This document shows positions 41,476-53,700 of a DNA stretch of 64,000 nt, one piece after another. A model generated the notes under the pieces. That model was given only the letters and a program-made list of their open reading frames with translations, made no database searches and had not been told where the DNA came from. Position 1 is the first letter of the stretch. Each line of letters opens with the position of its first letter. The position numbers and the translations under genes were made by a program. The stretch is from NCBI GenBank assembly GCA_963070105.1, contig OY718804.1, positions 496,001-560,000 on the forward strand, read 5' to 3'. The stretch is from Litomosoides sigmodontis (Eukaryota > Nematoda > Chromadorea > Rhabditida > Onchocercidae).

Positions 41476-44400
41476 GTAAGTTTCCTCCGGCTAATTAATC
41501 CTTCTACAAGTTTGCTTTAAACTTTAAGGATTCATCATATTTGCACTTCTTTTTGTGAATTGAAAATACGCAATCGCCTCTTCAGTAGTACCGCACCGGA
41601 ATGATTCGTTCGGAGCTAGAATTATGAAAATTTTAATGCAATATCTGCGTGGGAATCTGACATTCCGAACAACATTACGTTAAAAAATAAGTTTCGAAGT
41701 GATTTATTGTTTGTGATTTGAAGCGTCCGGCGGTAGAATTTTGAAAACCGTAACAGAAATTGGCTCATCCTCATTGCATAGTAGCGGTATGTCACCGTTT
41801 GGACAAAATGCTGCGTCGGCTATTCGAGACACACGTGAACGTGAAAAGAAGGAAATGAGCGATTTGAACGACCGCCTTGCTTCTTACATTGAAAAGGTAC
41901 ATTCAACGAGCAACCTAATCAAAGCATCAAGTGAATTGGCTAATAAGGAAATGAAATGATTTGTGAAAAATAAACAAACAGACAAGGAAAGCTATGAATA
42001 AAGAAGGAAATGAATTCCTTCAGGTGCGCTTTCTTGAAGCACAAAATCGTAAGTTGGCAGCCGACCTGAATTTGTTACGTAGCCGATGGGGTAAGGACTC
42101 CGTAAGTGTTCGTGCAATGTATGAGGGCGAACTACAGGTATCATTTTAACATAAAATTTAATTCATCTTTAATCCTAAAAAAAATAATTCCTTCGAAGTA
42201 ATACTTTAATTTTAATTACAAGTAAATTTTTTGCATATTTCTAAAATTTAAATATTTTCATTTTTGAGACAGTACTGATGTAAAGAAATTTATGAACTGC
42301 AGACAATATAATTAATGTAGAGAAATACATCACTACTTAGTTCATTGTTTACTTATCGAAATTGTGTTTGTCTTAAAATTTCAGAATTAATCAACTTTGA
42401 ATTTAGTGTCCGAGCACTCACGCATTTCTTTAATTTAGGAAGCGCGAAAAATAATAAACGATACGAACAACGAACGCGAAGATCTGGAAAAACGGATTAG
42501 GAAATTGATGGATGAATTAAAGGATTACAGAAAACGGTTAGTTGCAATAATCATTTCTCATCAAACATTTGCATTTTAAAACTGCAATTATTTTTTTCTA
42601 TTAAGCAAAAAAAACGAGTATTTTTGCTTAATTTACAGATATGAAGATGCTCTTCGAGCACATCAGGCTGATCGGGAATGCATCGACGAGTTGTTGGTAA
42701 GTTTGGGATTTCCGGATTTACACATTTAATGGTGATGATGGCTTAAAGCTAATGGATATAATATAACACTTTTTTTCTTCCCAAACGTTATTAATCCTGT
42801 GAAATGGAAGATATTTGCTCGGTTTGCGAGATATTTCAGTACTTAGATATTTAATTATTTCAGTATACAATTTAGGCAAAGTTATCAAATTTGGAAGCGG
42901 AAATTAACCTTTTACGACGTCGGATCAGCTATTTGGAAGAGGAAGTAAGCCGTATTAAAAAGGATAACTTGTATTTTGTGAATGAACTCAATAAGGCAAG
43001 ATCGGTTAGTTTCAACGCTTTCGAAATTAAAGATTATTCAAATTTGAATCCAAATCCCTTCTCTCCTTTGCTAATTATTAATTGTGTATTGCTCAATGTC
43101 CTGAAGTTTTGTTAGTATTAAAATACTCGAATAATGCAACATAATTTTGCATAATTTGTTGCTAATTGATTTCAGAATACCTCCCGAAAAAAACGATTTC
43201 ATCTGTTTCATATAAAATCAATTATTAATTGAATATCCTAAGATTGCTTGCTGATAAGTGTGCACTATATTGATATTTGCTTCCTAGGTTTGTGGATTTT
43301 TTTTTAGGATTTGGATCAAGAAACGCTTAACCGGATTGATTTTCAAAATCAGTTGCAAACACTGTTGGAAGAAATTGATTTCATGCGTCGTGTGCACGAT
43401 CAAGAAATTAGCGAACTGCAAGCTATGGCGGCGCGTGACACGACACCGGAAAATCGTGAATATTTCAAGAACGAGCTGTCATCAGCAATTCGTGATATTC
43501 GTGCCGAATATGATCAGGTAGGTGCGGCGCAAGTGTCGCACGCTTTTTCTTTCTCTCTTTATTTCTTCTCTTTCTTCTTTTTTCCCATTTGAATGAAATG
43601 ATTGAAATGAAAATCACTTCTGCTATAATAGATCTGTAATACGAATCGAACGGATATGGAGTCGTGGTATAAGCTAAAAGTGCAGGAAATTCAAACCCAA
43701 TCGACGAGACAAAATCTCGAGCAAGGCTACGCCAAGGAGGAGGTGAAGCGACTGCGTGTGCAACTCTCGGAACTTCGTGGAAAATTAGCCGATCTTGAAG
43801 GGCGCGTAAGTGAAACAGGCTTCCTCCCTTCCACTTTGTTTATTTTTTTCTACTGTGTCTGACAGAAGTGGTAAAATGAGGAATTAATTTAATTTCTTGC
43901 TATCTGTTGTTTCCCGCTTTAGAGCAGTTTTCGAAATTTCAAAAAAGCTCATTTCTTCCTCATTTATCAAATTTCATTTGAAATATTTGCAATGTCGAAA
44001 ATCTACACATTTTAGCTCATACGTGAATAATTCCCATGCAATTAATTTATAACTAATAATAAACTGGAGAGAAATGAAGAGAAATTTAATTAATACTACC
44101 TAAAATGTTTTCATTTTAATGAAAATTGTAAGTGTCTTTCATTTAAAATGAAAATTAAGAATTTCGAAAATATCATTTCTCATGGTTGGTATGCATGTGG
44201 CGTCAAGTGGTTTAGAAATAGGAAAAAACGAATTGTAGAATTCGTTGCTGGAAAAACAAATGCAAGAGCTGAACTATCAGCTGGAGGATGATCAACGGTC
44301 GTATGAAGCTGCCCTGAATGATCGTGACGCTCAAATTAGGAAAATGCGTGAAGAATGTCAAGCGCTAATGATGGAATTGCAAATGCTCTTAGACACTAAA

Positions 44401-47400
44401 CAAGTCTGTTACTTAAGCTAATTAATTTTTTATTTTTTAAATAAAATTTTATCTAAAATTAAACACATATTAAATAGGGTCTTTCTAGGCTTCCCTGTCG
44501 AATAGAATTTTGTTTGATTATTGGTAAGATATAAATATGCGTGCCTACTACGTACTTCGTACATATTACTAGCACTAATGGGATCGTTAATCGAGCAATC
44601 ATTAATCTGAAGTGCTAATTTTATTTGAATTGCTAGGTGTCTGATTTGAATTTAGCGTGGCATGAAAACTTGTGGTCATCTGCTATATGCTAGGATATAA
44701 CGTTTAAAGTGTGGAAAGTTTATTAAATTCATCGAAATGAAAATACAAAATTAATTACTAATTTTCCTCTAAATTTCTGTAATTTTTTGATGTAAAAAAA
44801 AAGAAATTTCAGCAACTGTCATTTTTCGATGAAATTTCCTTTTCAGACATTGGATGCCGAAATAGCAATTTATCGGAAAATGCTTGAGGGTGAGGAGAAT
44901 CGTGCCGGCTTACGTCAACTAGTTGAGCAGGTTGTCAAAACCCACGGCATTGCGGAAGTTGGCGAAACCGGTACGAACGTGTCATTCATATTTTTAGCTA
45001 TTATTTGTCACATCTCAATTAATAAGCAACTTCTTTGTTAAAGAATTGCGACAGATAACCTATTTTTTCTCTTTCAATTCGAAATTTTTATTAAAATTAC
45101 AACAAATTATTTACTCAAATATTAGCCATTCACTTTGGTAAATTTTGTCGAAAATTTTTGCAAAAAAATAGCATTTCTGATATGTATGAAATTTGAAAAT
45201 CAGAAAAGCGAAAACGAATGATTAAAATTCCAGCACCGTTAATTATTATTACTGGGAAACAGTGAAATGCTGCTTAATTAATTCCAATGAAATCATCCTT
45301 TTAAGCAAAAATTAAAATCCTTGAAACAATTTAGCAGGAATTTAGTTGAAACATTTGTAAAAAAATGGCTCATAGAAAGTATTACACATTTCTATTGCTT
45401 ATTTTTAGTGAAAACTTTTAAATTAATGCAGTAAATAATTATGTTGAAATGATTGAGTGATTTGAAAATTTGTCGAATTATGAAGAGGAAGGGAATATTT
45501 CAACTTTTTTTTTGCTAAAATATAATAATTTCATGTGAAACCTGTTTTCCACCCTTTCTCCATCATTTTCAAGCATCCATTGAAGTTTTTTTTCCTGCAA
45601 ATTTCTCTTTAGAAATGCTTTTTTTTCTTTGTCTATCAAATTATAGCGAACAAATTTTCGAAGAATTAATAAGCACAATTGTAATGTTTGAAATTTTACC
45701 AATTTAATTTTATTGATTTCAATCGTAAAAACTGTGCCATAATACTTTAAAACACTTGAAATTTCCTTCTGCAAAATTTTGAAAATTCAAAATTCTAATA
45801 ATTCCTAATTATTCAACAATTTTTTTGTTTAAGAAAGTATTCGTGTATTGAAAGGTGAAACAGCTAGTCGTACGTCATTTCAACGCTCCGCCAAAGGCAA
45901 TGTTTCCATACAGGTTTCTTTTATTTCTTTTTATGGAAAACTTTTTTTTAAATTTTAGACTAAAGTTTACTTTAAATTTATGCTAAAATATTATTTATAC
46001 AAATTAAAATGCAGAAGTTGCTACAAATTGAGGGTTTTAGTTTCAGGATTTGAGGATTAGATGAGGAATTTCAGGATGCAGCATCGGATGGCAAATACGT
46101 TTTACTGGAAAATACTCATCGTTCCAAGGAGGAGCCAATTGGTGAGTGGAGACTGAAGCGTAAGATTGATGGCAAACGTGAAGTTGTATACACCTTCCCA
46201 AGAGACTTCATTTTAAAGCCCGGAAAATCAGTTAAGGTAATCAATCCTTTTTCTCTTTCAGGGATTCAGAATCTCTCCCTCTCTCTTGCTTTCCTGAAAT
46301 CTGACAGTTCACATTTTAAATTGATAAATTTGCAATAAGAAATAGAATTGCAAGTTCTGTGCGAATTGGATGGACAACCAACCCCACCCACGTCATCTTA
46401 ATTCGAAGAAGTGAAAACTCCATCCTGTTGCTTACAGGTTTGGGCTCGTGGTCAAGGAATTTACAGCCCACCTGATCAATTGGTGTTTGATGCGGAAGAC
46501 TCATTTGGCATCGGTTCCAATGTGCAAACCATCCTCTTCAATAAAGAGGGAGAGGTGAACCAATTTTTACTTGAAGAGAACTGTTTCAATTAAAATTAGA
46601 CCAATTGAATTTGAATTTGACAAGCGCTTAGCTTAGCCTCAACTGAGTTATTATTTCCTTTTTAGGTGTGGAAATTAAAAAATTAAAAAAAAAACACCTA
46701 TCTAGCTACGTGATAATTGATTTCGTCAAATTTGTATTTAAATACTTTTTTGAATTAAAAAGTGCTCAAGTTTAAGAGGAAGAAACTTTTTCAGGAACGT
46801 GCATCACATATTCAACGCTCAAGTCATACTATCAATTAATGCCGGCCTTTGTAAGAATTAACACCGATAACAATTTTCAATTAAAACTGTTATTTTTTAA
46901 ATGATATTTAACTGTTAGGAAGTGTTAACTGTTAATTCTGATATAGCAGCCAATCATTCACTCACTCAAATTTTATTAATCGAATAATTAATTACTGCTA
47001 ATCATTTGGGTGCGCGTAGGATGAATACACTACATAATATTGAATAGCTTGCTATTCACACTTTTGTTTATTAATTATAACATATCAGTTAGCTAAATTA
47101 ATTGGCATAACTTGCGCCTGTTTTCCTTTCTCTCATTGCATAATTAATTTAATTATCACGTGATAACACTGACGTGTTTCACGCGAGCAGCACTGTTACC
47201 ATTTCCAAATTACAACAATTTCTCTCACGCACTCATTGCTTTGATATCATTCTATTTTGGTTTCACTTCTTCCTCCATTAATTTGACGTGTACTTCTTTG
47301 CTTGCGTATACATTTTACTTATTTAAAATAAATGCAAAAATTTAACATACAAATGAATGCCATAAAAGTTTTAACTTTATTATTGCATTTAGCTAACGCC

Positions 47401-47724
47401 AATTAGGGCTATACGTTATGAAGCTATTTGAAACAATTTTCATCAATTCTAAATAATTTGATAACAAATTTTAAATTTCGTTATGTTCAAAAAGCAAAAA
47501 AGCGCAAAAATTGAAATGCTAGTGCATGCGCAAGATTATTCATTTGTTTTTCGCTAGCACTTAATACTTACCGTTCCGGATCAATACATTTTTTCGGATC
47601 GTATAAGTACCGTTTTACTTTGCAGCGTGCGTTCTACACAGCAAGCACCGGCACTTGGTGGTACACATTTTCGGATGGACAAAGTGTAATGCGAAATCTA
47701 TACGCCAACGTAGTGATTGACTAA
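41370..47724 (+). CDS. ifa: Cytoplasmic intermediate filament protein, nematode IFA type (spliced)
   Basis: Structural protein of the cytoplasmic filament network; in nematodes IFA chains pair with an IFB chain in epidermis and other tissues. Exons: 41370-41475, 41724-41896, 42024-42137, 42439-42536, 42639-42696, 42876-43004, 43308-43517, 43632-43805, 44239-44403, 44847-44970, 45834-45913, 46075-46236, 46438-46554, then either 46795-46839 or 47626-47724. All phases agree. The product is 584 residues with the proximal last exon or 602 with the distal one. Head about 1-73; rod about 74-426, opening with [11 protein letters not shown] (83-93) and [10 protein letters not shown] and closing with [17 protein letters not shown] (410-426); lamin-like tail about 478-570. 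A rod of about 350 residues is the lamin-like length typical of protostome IFs, longer than vertebrate cytoplasmic IFs. The ATG lies 7 bases after an acceptor and may also be reached from upstream exons (see findings). The paralogue number within the IFA family is not assignable by eye. Confidence 0.96.
46795..46839 (+). CDS. ifa: IFA proximal last exon (14-residue end)
   Basis: Follows the acceptor CTTTTTCAG and encodes [14 protein letters not shown] and a TAA stop. This resembles the known end of nematode IFA proteins. A variant ATTAAA signal at 46880-46885 could serve polyadenylation. It joins in phase 0 after the tail-domain exon ending NKEGE at 46554. Confidence 0.9.
   Translation, partial: ERASHIQRSSHTIN
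47626..47724 (+). CDS. ifa: IFA distal alternative last exon (32-residue end)
   Basis: The acceptor TACTTTGCAG ends at 47625 and is followed by an open phase-0 frame of 32 codons to TAA at 47722-47724. It begins [15 protein letters not shown] and ends NLYANVVID. An AATAAA lies at 47801-47806. Because the proximal exon carries its own stop, the two exons must be mutually exclusive 3' ends. Unlike the proximal end, this one is aromatic-rich, with five Trp/Tyr residues. I infer alternative splicing; a single exon of a separate short gene is less likely given the phase match. Confidence 0.7.
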   Translation, partial: RAFYTASTGTWWYTFSDGQSVMRNLYANVVID

Positions 47725-49499
47725 ATTTTCCCCTTCCGGTTTGTATAGAAAACATTCCGGAATTTCTCGCTTGATGTATTCTGAATTTTTTTTGATTTGA
47801 AATAAAAAGCAAGTTTGCAATAAATGAAAAAGATGCGGGAAATATTTGTCCAAAAAGTTTACTCAAAGTTTTCCTTTTTTTCGAAGTTAAATTCTTTTTA
47901 ATTGAAAATTTTTTTCCCCCATAACTGCTTGTGAAATTGAACATAGCATCAAGCACACATATATCATTCGTCTATTTCAGTCCGGAAAATTTTTCCGCAT
48001 CCGTTGGATTAATTGATATTTTCAAGTTTCTTTAGGCAAAAAAATCAATTTCTGAACTCTTTTATTTATTTGAGCTTAGAAACTCTTCGCTTCCCTTGAG
48101 CCGCTTTAAATTCTGAAATTAAAAGTTGAAATGACAGCTTGAAGTTGAAAAAATATTTGAAAATGCGAGAAAATAACAGTAGAAGTCTTTTTCTTTCAAA
48201 TGTTTAACACTTAAATTTTTGCAGAAATTTTAATAGAAATTTTATTTTTTCTCAAAATTTCGAAAATAATGTTACTCTGCTGAGCGGATGTTTGTAAATT
48301 GATAAATTGTGATAAAAGTCTCTTCAATTATCATTCTCGTCGTGAATGAAGTAGAATTGCGTTTAAACTAAGTAATTCGAGAGGCAACTGGACAATGTAT
48401 ATGTATATATATATATCATCCTATCCTATCATGTCGATCGGATAAAATTACAAAAATTCATTTTAAATGCAAATGGCTTTCTCTTGAATTAGGGATTCTT
48501 TGAAATTTTAAAAATTTCAGGCTTAAAATCAAAGAAACAATCAAGAAGTAAGCAATGCTAACATTTTATGCCGAATTGCCTTGCTATCAATAACAGTGAT
48601 AAAATTTAGAAGTGAAATTTTGGATTTTATCAATCAAATCACCGGGAATATCAGAGTTCAAGTTCAGATATTGTAAGGTAAAAGCTATGATTACTGGTAG
48701 CTCCGATCGACATCCACTCTTCTTTCTCTTCGTTTTCAGTTTCTGTTTTCCAAGGCAATAATCTTTTCGGAAGATTCGTTCGATTTAATCATAAAATTAA
48801 AATATTAATCGCTTTTATTTCATTATGCTATAAATTGTGCGTGCATACGTCCGTCTGTGTGAAACAATCTAATAAATATTATTGTTGTGCATTTTTTTTC
48901 ATATGCAAATGATAAAAGGATGTTGGTCGAGACAGCAAAAATCAATGATCTTGTTCATTCATTACTGTTTGCTAATTAATTAATTAATTAGCAAACAAAT
49001 GGAGGGAAATGCAGCTGTTAGGAAATATAATTATGAAAAGCGAGAAAAAGAAGAGGAAAGAGAAAGAGAAAAATGAATTGAATGATCAATTTTTTCCACT
49101 TTAAATACCACCTGAATGTCTCTCTCTCTCTCTCTCTCTTTCTCTCTGTCTTTATAATTAGAAATAGTATGGAATTATATTTTCTCATAGCATTAACAGC
49201 TACTGCAATTAGTGTATCCATCAGGTTAACGATCACTGAGTTAGAACTACCCATTGTTAAATTATTTAAAAAAACACAGTAAGCAGTGAAAAACGAGTTA
49301 AACTAATCAAAATTAATTAACAAAAAGTAATAAAATTATTCGTTAAGAGGAAAATATAAACTGTTACCTTTCAAAATAGTGATAAATTTAAATGAAATAT
49401 GTGCGAAACATAAGTATACAACAACCGAGGGTAGTTCAGTAATTGTAATTTTGATTGTAAAGTAAAAAAAAAAAAAGGTCACTGCGTCACACTGTTTAA
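47725..49499. other. Non-coding sequence between IFA and the minus-strand gene
   Basis: Starts with the distal IFA 3' UTR and AATAAA at 47801. Holds a short TA run near 48400, the 32-bp palindrome at 48966 and a TC run at about 49118-49139. No exon recognised. Confidence 0.7.
48966..48997. repeat. 32-bp perfect palindrome
   Basis: TGTTTGCTAATTAATT followed by its exact reverse complement, in the non-coding stretch between the IFA gene and the small minus-strand gene. The centre is tandem TTAA/AATT. Confidence 0.95.
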
Positions 49500-49616
49500 T
49501 TAAAATTTGATATACAGCAATTGCGACAAAATCATAAATTTTACAATACAGTCTCTGACGAAGGTTAATGCATCACGGTAATCGAGTTGTCCGAAAAAGG
49601 CGAACACATTGGACAT
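49500..49616 (-). CDS. Possible second exon of the small minus-strand gene
   Basis: Read on the minus strand, a CATTTTAG acceptor is followed by 38 codons starting MSNVFAFFGQLDYRDALTFV, with a hydrophobic end and a TAA at 49500-49502. Only this frame is open. It could be the terminal exon of the gene that starts at 50251 (total about 70 residues if spliced after residue 32). The join is not proven. Confidence 0.35.
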   Translation of the reverse strand: MSNVFAFFGQLDYRDALTFVRDCIVKFMILSQLLYIKF

Positions 49617-49990
49617 CTAAAATGAAATTCAAAATAGGTCATAAGTTTATGATGATATTTTTAATGCTAGTTAACCGAAGAGATTACTGTAAGTGGCATA
49701 TCTATTTATGGGAATAAAGCACACGTAGTGAATTGTATGCCAATAAGTGATCTCTCATTGATTAATTTTATCAGATCATTGATGCTATAATTCTTCACGT
49801 TACTGAACTCTTCGATAAAGACGCAAATTTACACGTTCATTTTTTACTGTCACAGCTAAAGTGTTAGCAAAAGTGGAACAATTTATATTAAATTATTAAC
49901 TACACGTACGACCAAAGTGCTGTTTGCGTGGTTTGATGCGTTAAATGAATGGTTTTGAAATATCACTTTCAGAAGTTATAAACGTAAACT

Positions 49991-50251
49991 TTATCCCAGT
50001 AGAAAAATGCTCAGTAGTGCATTGTCCACTAGCACGACAGCCGAGCGGATCGACTGACCACCACGGGTTGCTTGGAAACGACCGCTCATCACGAATTCGC
50101 ACAGCTTGAAAAACGAAATGGTATTAAAGATCCGCATCGACCAGCTGTGAAATACCCGACCGGCCCATCGGTGTCTCTTGCATTGTGTAACGAGAGATGC
50201 CTTTGCAGCTCCGGGAAAGTACATGGTGCGGGGTGGTGCTAGGTTCGGCAT
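49991..50251 (-). CDS. Unrecognised small protein, 86 residues, divergent to the ZDHHC6-like gene
   Basis: The frame starts at ATG 50251 (an in-frame TAA two codons upstream leaves no room for an acceptor) and stops at 49991. It begins MPNLAPPRTMYFPGAAKASL, has a basic stretch CKRHRWAGR, then FNTISFFKLCEF and a hydrophobic end VLVDNALLSIFLLG. The stretch is clearly GC-richer than its surroundings and the codons look used, both signs of coding. The basic N-terminal half and hydrophobic ends would suit a small membrane or mitochondrial protein, but I can name no family. A phase-0 donor (CGG|GTATTT) after residue 32 could splice it to 49500-49616. Its start lies 450 bases from the ZDHHC6-like ATG, which suggests a shared bidirectional promoter. 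Confidence 0.5.
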   Translation of the reverse strand: MPNLAPPRTMYFPGAAKASLVTQCKRHRWAGRVFHSWSMRIFNTISFFKLCEFVMSGRFQATRGGQSIRSAVVLVDNALLSIFLLG

Positions 50252-50678
50252 TTTTACACTAATAATGTTTTTTTCATAAATAGAACTAAAGAATAAGGCA
50301 CTTTCATTAATGTCGATGTGTTTAGACTGTCAGCTGTAAATATGGCTAACGTGTAATTTACGTGAATGTTTGATGTGTTATTTGAGTGGATGCTTTTTAG
50401 CATGGATTTTGTGCAGGAAGGGCGTTAAGCACGCTGTTTTATTGTTAAATAGTGAAATATAAGTGCACAAAAAAAATTCATCGTCATGCATATGTGGTAT
50501 TTGACAAAGAAGTACGTGTAACATTCATGTTGTCCTTTTTCTTCACTCAGCTCTTATAAATCTGCGATATGCTTTATGAAGACATTGATTTTCAGGAAAT
50601 ATTAATGCTTATCTAAACGACAGGAAAGAAAGAGGAATTAAGGGATAAATATTATGGGTTGTTGACGTTTGATTGTAG

Positions 50679-50701
50679 GTGGATAGAAACGATCTGTTGT
50701 C
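50679..50701 (+). promoter_or_regulatory. Candidate spliced-leader acceptor and short 5' UTR of the ZDHHC6-like gene
   Basis: TTTGATTGTAG ends at 50678, 23 bases before the ATG, with no other AG in between that suits as an acceptor. In nematodes such a placement usually marks trans-splicing of a leader RNA. This is inference from spacing only. Confidence 0.4.
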
Positions 50702-53700
50702 ATGGCTTTAAGGCATCGTAAACTGAATAATCATAAATTAGAGACTGATGGTGATCGTTGTGTCAATTTGTCCATTGCTAAATGTAAGTTTGTGTAACTT
50801 CTTAATTACACATTAAGAGTACCGAAATTATGGATATTTCGAGGTGTAAAAAAGTATCCTAAATGTTGCGCTTTTCGTTAGTTAGTGATGAGTTTGTAAT
50901 ATAATTAAATGATATGTTATTATCCATTTGAAATTTCAATGAGTGATGAATTACTACTGGGAACTTAAAATCTACTTATAATAGTCTTTTAGGTTATTTT
51001 TTTTGTTCCTTTGCAGACCAAATTATCGAAGCTCCAGCATGGGGTGATGACGGTTCTTGTGATATAAAGAGAGATTTGGGGAAATCAATGGTGCAAAGGT
51101 TATTCCACTGGGGTCCATTAACAGTAGTCTGCATAACATTAATTGTATGTTCCTGTAATAATAGTGTTTTCTTCCTTTTTAAATTTGGAAAAAATTTCAG
51201 TCTTACCGATTTTTCAGTTTTTTTTAGTTCTATGTTTGATTTACATGTGTTTAAATCCTGCAACAAAAAAGTACGAATTTTTCAGATTGGAACTGCTACG
51301 ACGTATATGCATTTGCAGTGGTGGCCTTTGACTACAGTAACTTCTTTCTTGCACCTTTCACTTTTCTTACTATTCAATTATCTGACTCTAATTAATCTTA
51401 GCAGATCATCATTCTTTGGTCCAGGATATGTTCCATACAATTGGAAACCACCGAGAAAGGTACGATTTTCAGTACTGTTGTTTATGCGGTGTTGTTAATC
51501 ACCCCTAACATTCTTTTATTGGCTGGTCGATTGAAAATAAACTAGAATTATTCGCAAATGGATATCACCCTGCCATTACCATAAAACTGATAACATCGTT
51601 TCTAACTAATATTTTTATTTTTGACATGGTAAAATTTTTACGAGTGTAATTTGGTGGTTGTAGGAGGATGAAGATCGATTACAATACTGTCGAATCTGTG
51701 ATGGCTTTAAGATGCCTCGTTCACACCACTGTTCAAAATGTGGTCGTTGTGTTTGCAAAATGGATCATCACTGCCGTAAGTTTAGTTTAGGTGGAAGAAA
51801 GTGAACATGCTGGGCTGTGAATATTTATAAGTAAATCAGCTGTAGAGGAGAGGTGAATTGTGTTCAGGAACTCCATCACTTTTGAAGATAATTGTTTAAG
51901 CTACTTAAACCTGACGGAAAAATAAAACTAGAGGACTTGATACGATTGGATAATTAAATTGAGCTGTTTATCTCTCCTTTTTATTTCATTTCATTTTTAT
52001 TTCATAGATAATACTTTTAGCTTGGATAAATAACTGTGTTGGGCATCGAAATCATGCTCTGTTTGTGCGCTTTCTTGCCTCGGCAACATTTGGTTGCATT
52101 CACGCAGCTATAATTTTATCTTTTGCTTTATATCGTTTTTTATTTCGGGTAATTCTCACTTCTCATACACTTATAGAACTTACCTATACAATTTCCATAC
52201 TACTTTGTTTTGCGCAAACGTAATTCACAAAAGAATTATTTTAGACCGTTAGAAACTATTTATTTCTTTTGGACAGAGCTTAATCCTTTCCACACTTCCC
52301 ATATTATGGCATTTTGTATTGAAATAGCACTGATCATCACTTCTATCTGGGTACTAATGATATGTGATTGCGGACATACTCCTCTTCTGAAGTTCTGAAT
52401 TTAGCTTCCATAACTAAAGTATTTAAGGTTACATGAAGTCAAAGTTGTCTTCTTTTGACTACACTACTCTTAGCATTATTTTATTCGGTCCTACTTTTAA
52501 TGTTTAAAATACCCATCAGTGATACCTGTTTGGTTATTGTAGCACGCAGTTTCAGGTGTGGCATTTTAATTATGGTAGTGGCAATGAACTGATCACTTTA
52601 TCGCTGTATTCATTTATTTTTGTCATATTTGCATTTGGCCTTACATTGGGTGTTATAATTTCAGTTGGTTTTTTATTAGGTATACAAATTCGAGGGATAA
52701 TCCGAAATCGTACTGGTATTGAAGATTATATCGGTAATACTTGTATCGATTTTTCAAATTGTTTTATTAGCATTTTTATAATCATCATATGAAAAATTGT
52801 ATTTATAAGATGTGCTAATGTTCTTCAACTGTAGGAGAGTACGACTTAAACGCTGAAATTTGGGATACAGTTTACTGAGAAATCGTATTTGTTTTGGCAG
52901 GAGTTCTTATTCAGTACTTGTAATTACTATTTTAATTTAACTTTCACACGATTACATCAAATACTCATGAACATTTATATTCACTACAGTTGATAAAGCA
53001 AATGCGCGTGAACGAAATATCGCATTTACCTATCCTTACGATTTGGGTTGGCGTCGCAATATATCTGATGTTTTATTAACCTGGGATGGTATACCAAAAG
53101 GAAATGGAATTTGGTGGCCTGTCATACATCCCACTACACAATTTACACTTTCTGTTCGTTGTTTGAAATCATAATAATTTTTAGATAAATCAAAAATGAA
53201 AACGGTTCAATCTTTCTATCTTTATAAAAGTAAGCTTCTGCAGTAGTTTCTATAGTTTCTATCATTTTTCTTATTTTTCGCAAGTATGAATAATTTCTTT
53301 GAAACATCGCTATTGTTTGTTATTTAATTTTTTGATGAAAGTTACAGTTACTTTCATGCATCTACCTGTGCAACTACCATTTCATTTCGATTTTTCTTGT
53401 GATTAAAAAAATCCGATAGAAAAAGGAAGTTGGCAAAGAAACTGAGATGTTGTCAATTAAGATAGGGTCTTAAAAACAAATGCAGTTTCTGGAAAATATG
53501 CCGAAAAAAAAGAGTATATATAGTGTACATTGTCTGAAGCTTATTAAAGAAAACTTGTTTCATTTAAATATTACTGTCGCACGACAACTATTATTCTTCA
53601 TCTTCGATATATATTTAAAGAAAATTTCAAGCCCTCATTTATCGTTGAAATTCACTGAGCAGCGTACATTGTAGGCGCATTCATTTGAGCACTACTGAAT

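Noticed and set aside
47615..47956. 113-codon minus-strand frame
   Set aside because: Overlaps the distal IFA exon on the opposite strand and has no motif; a shadow.
52210..52398. 62-codon frame within the ZDHHC6-like intron
   Set aside because: Hydrophobic, but it does not match ZDHHC6 sequence, and exon 5 joins exon 6 in phase without it.
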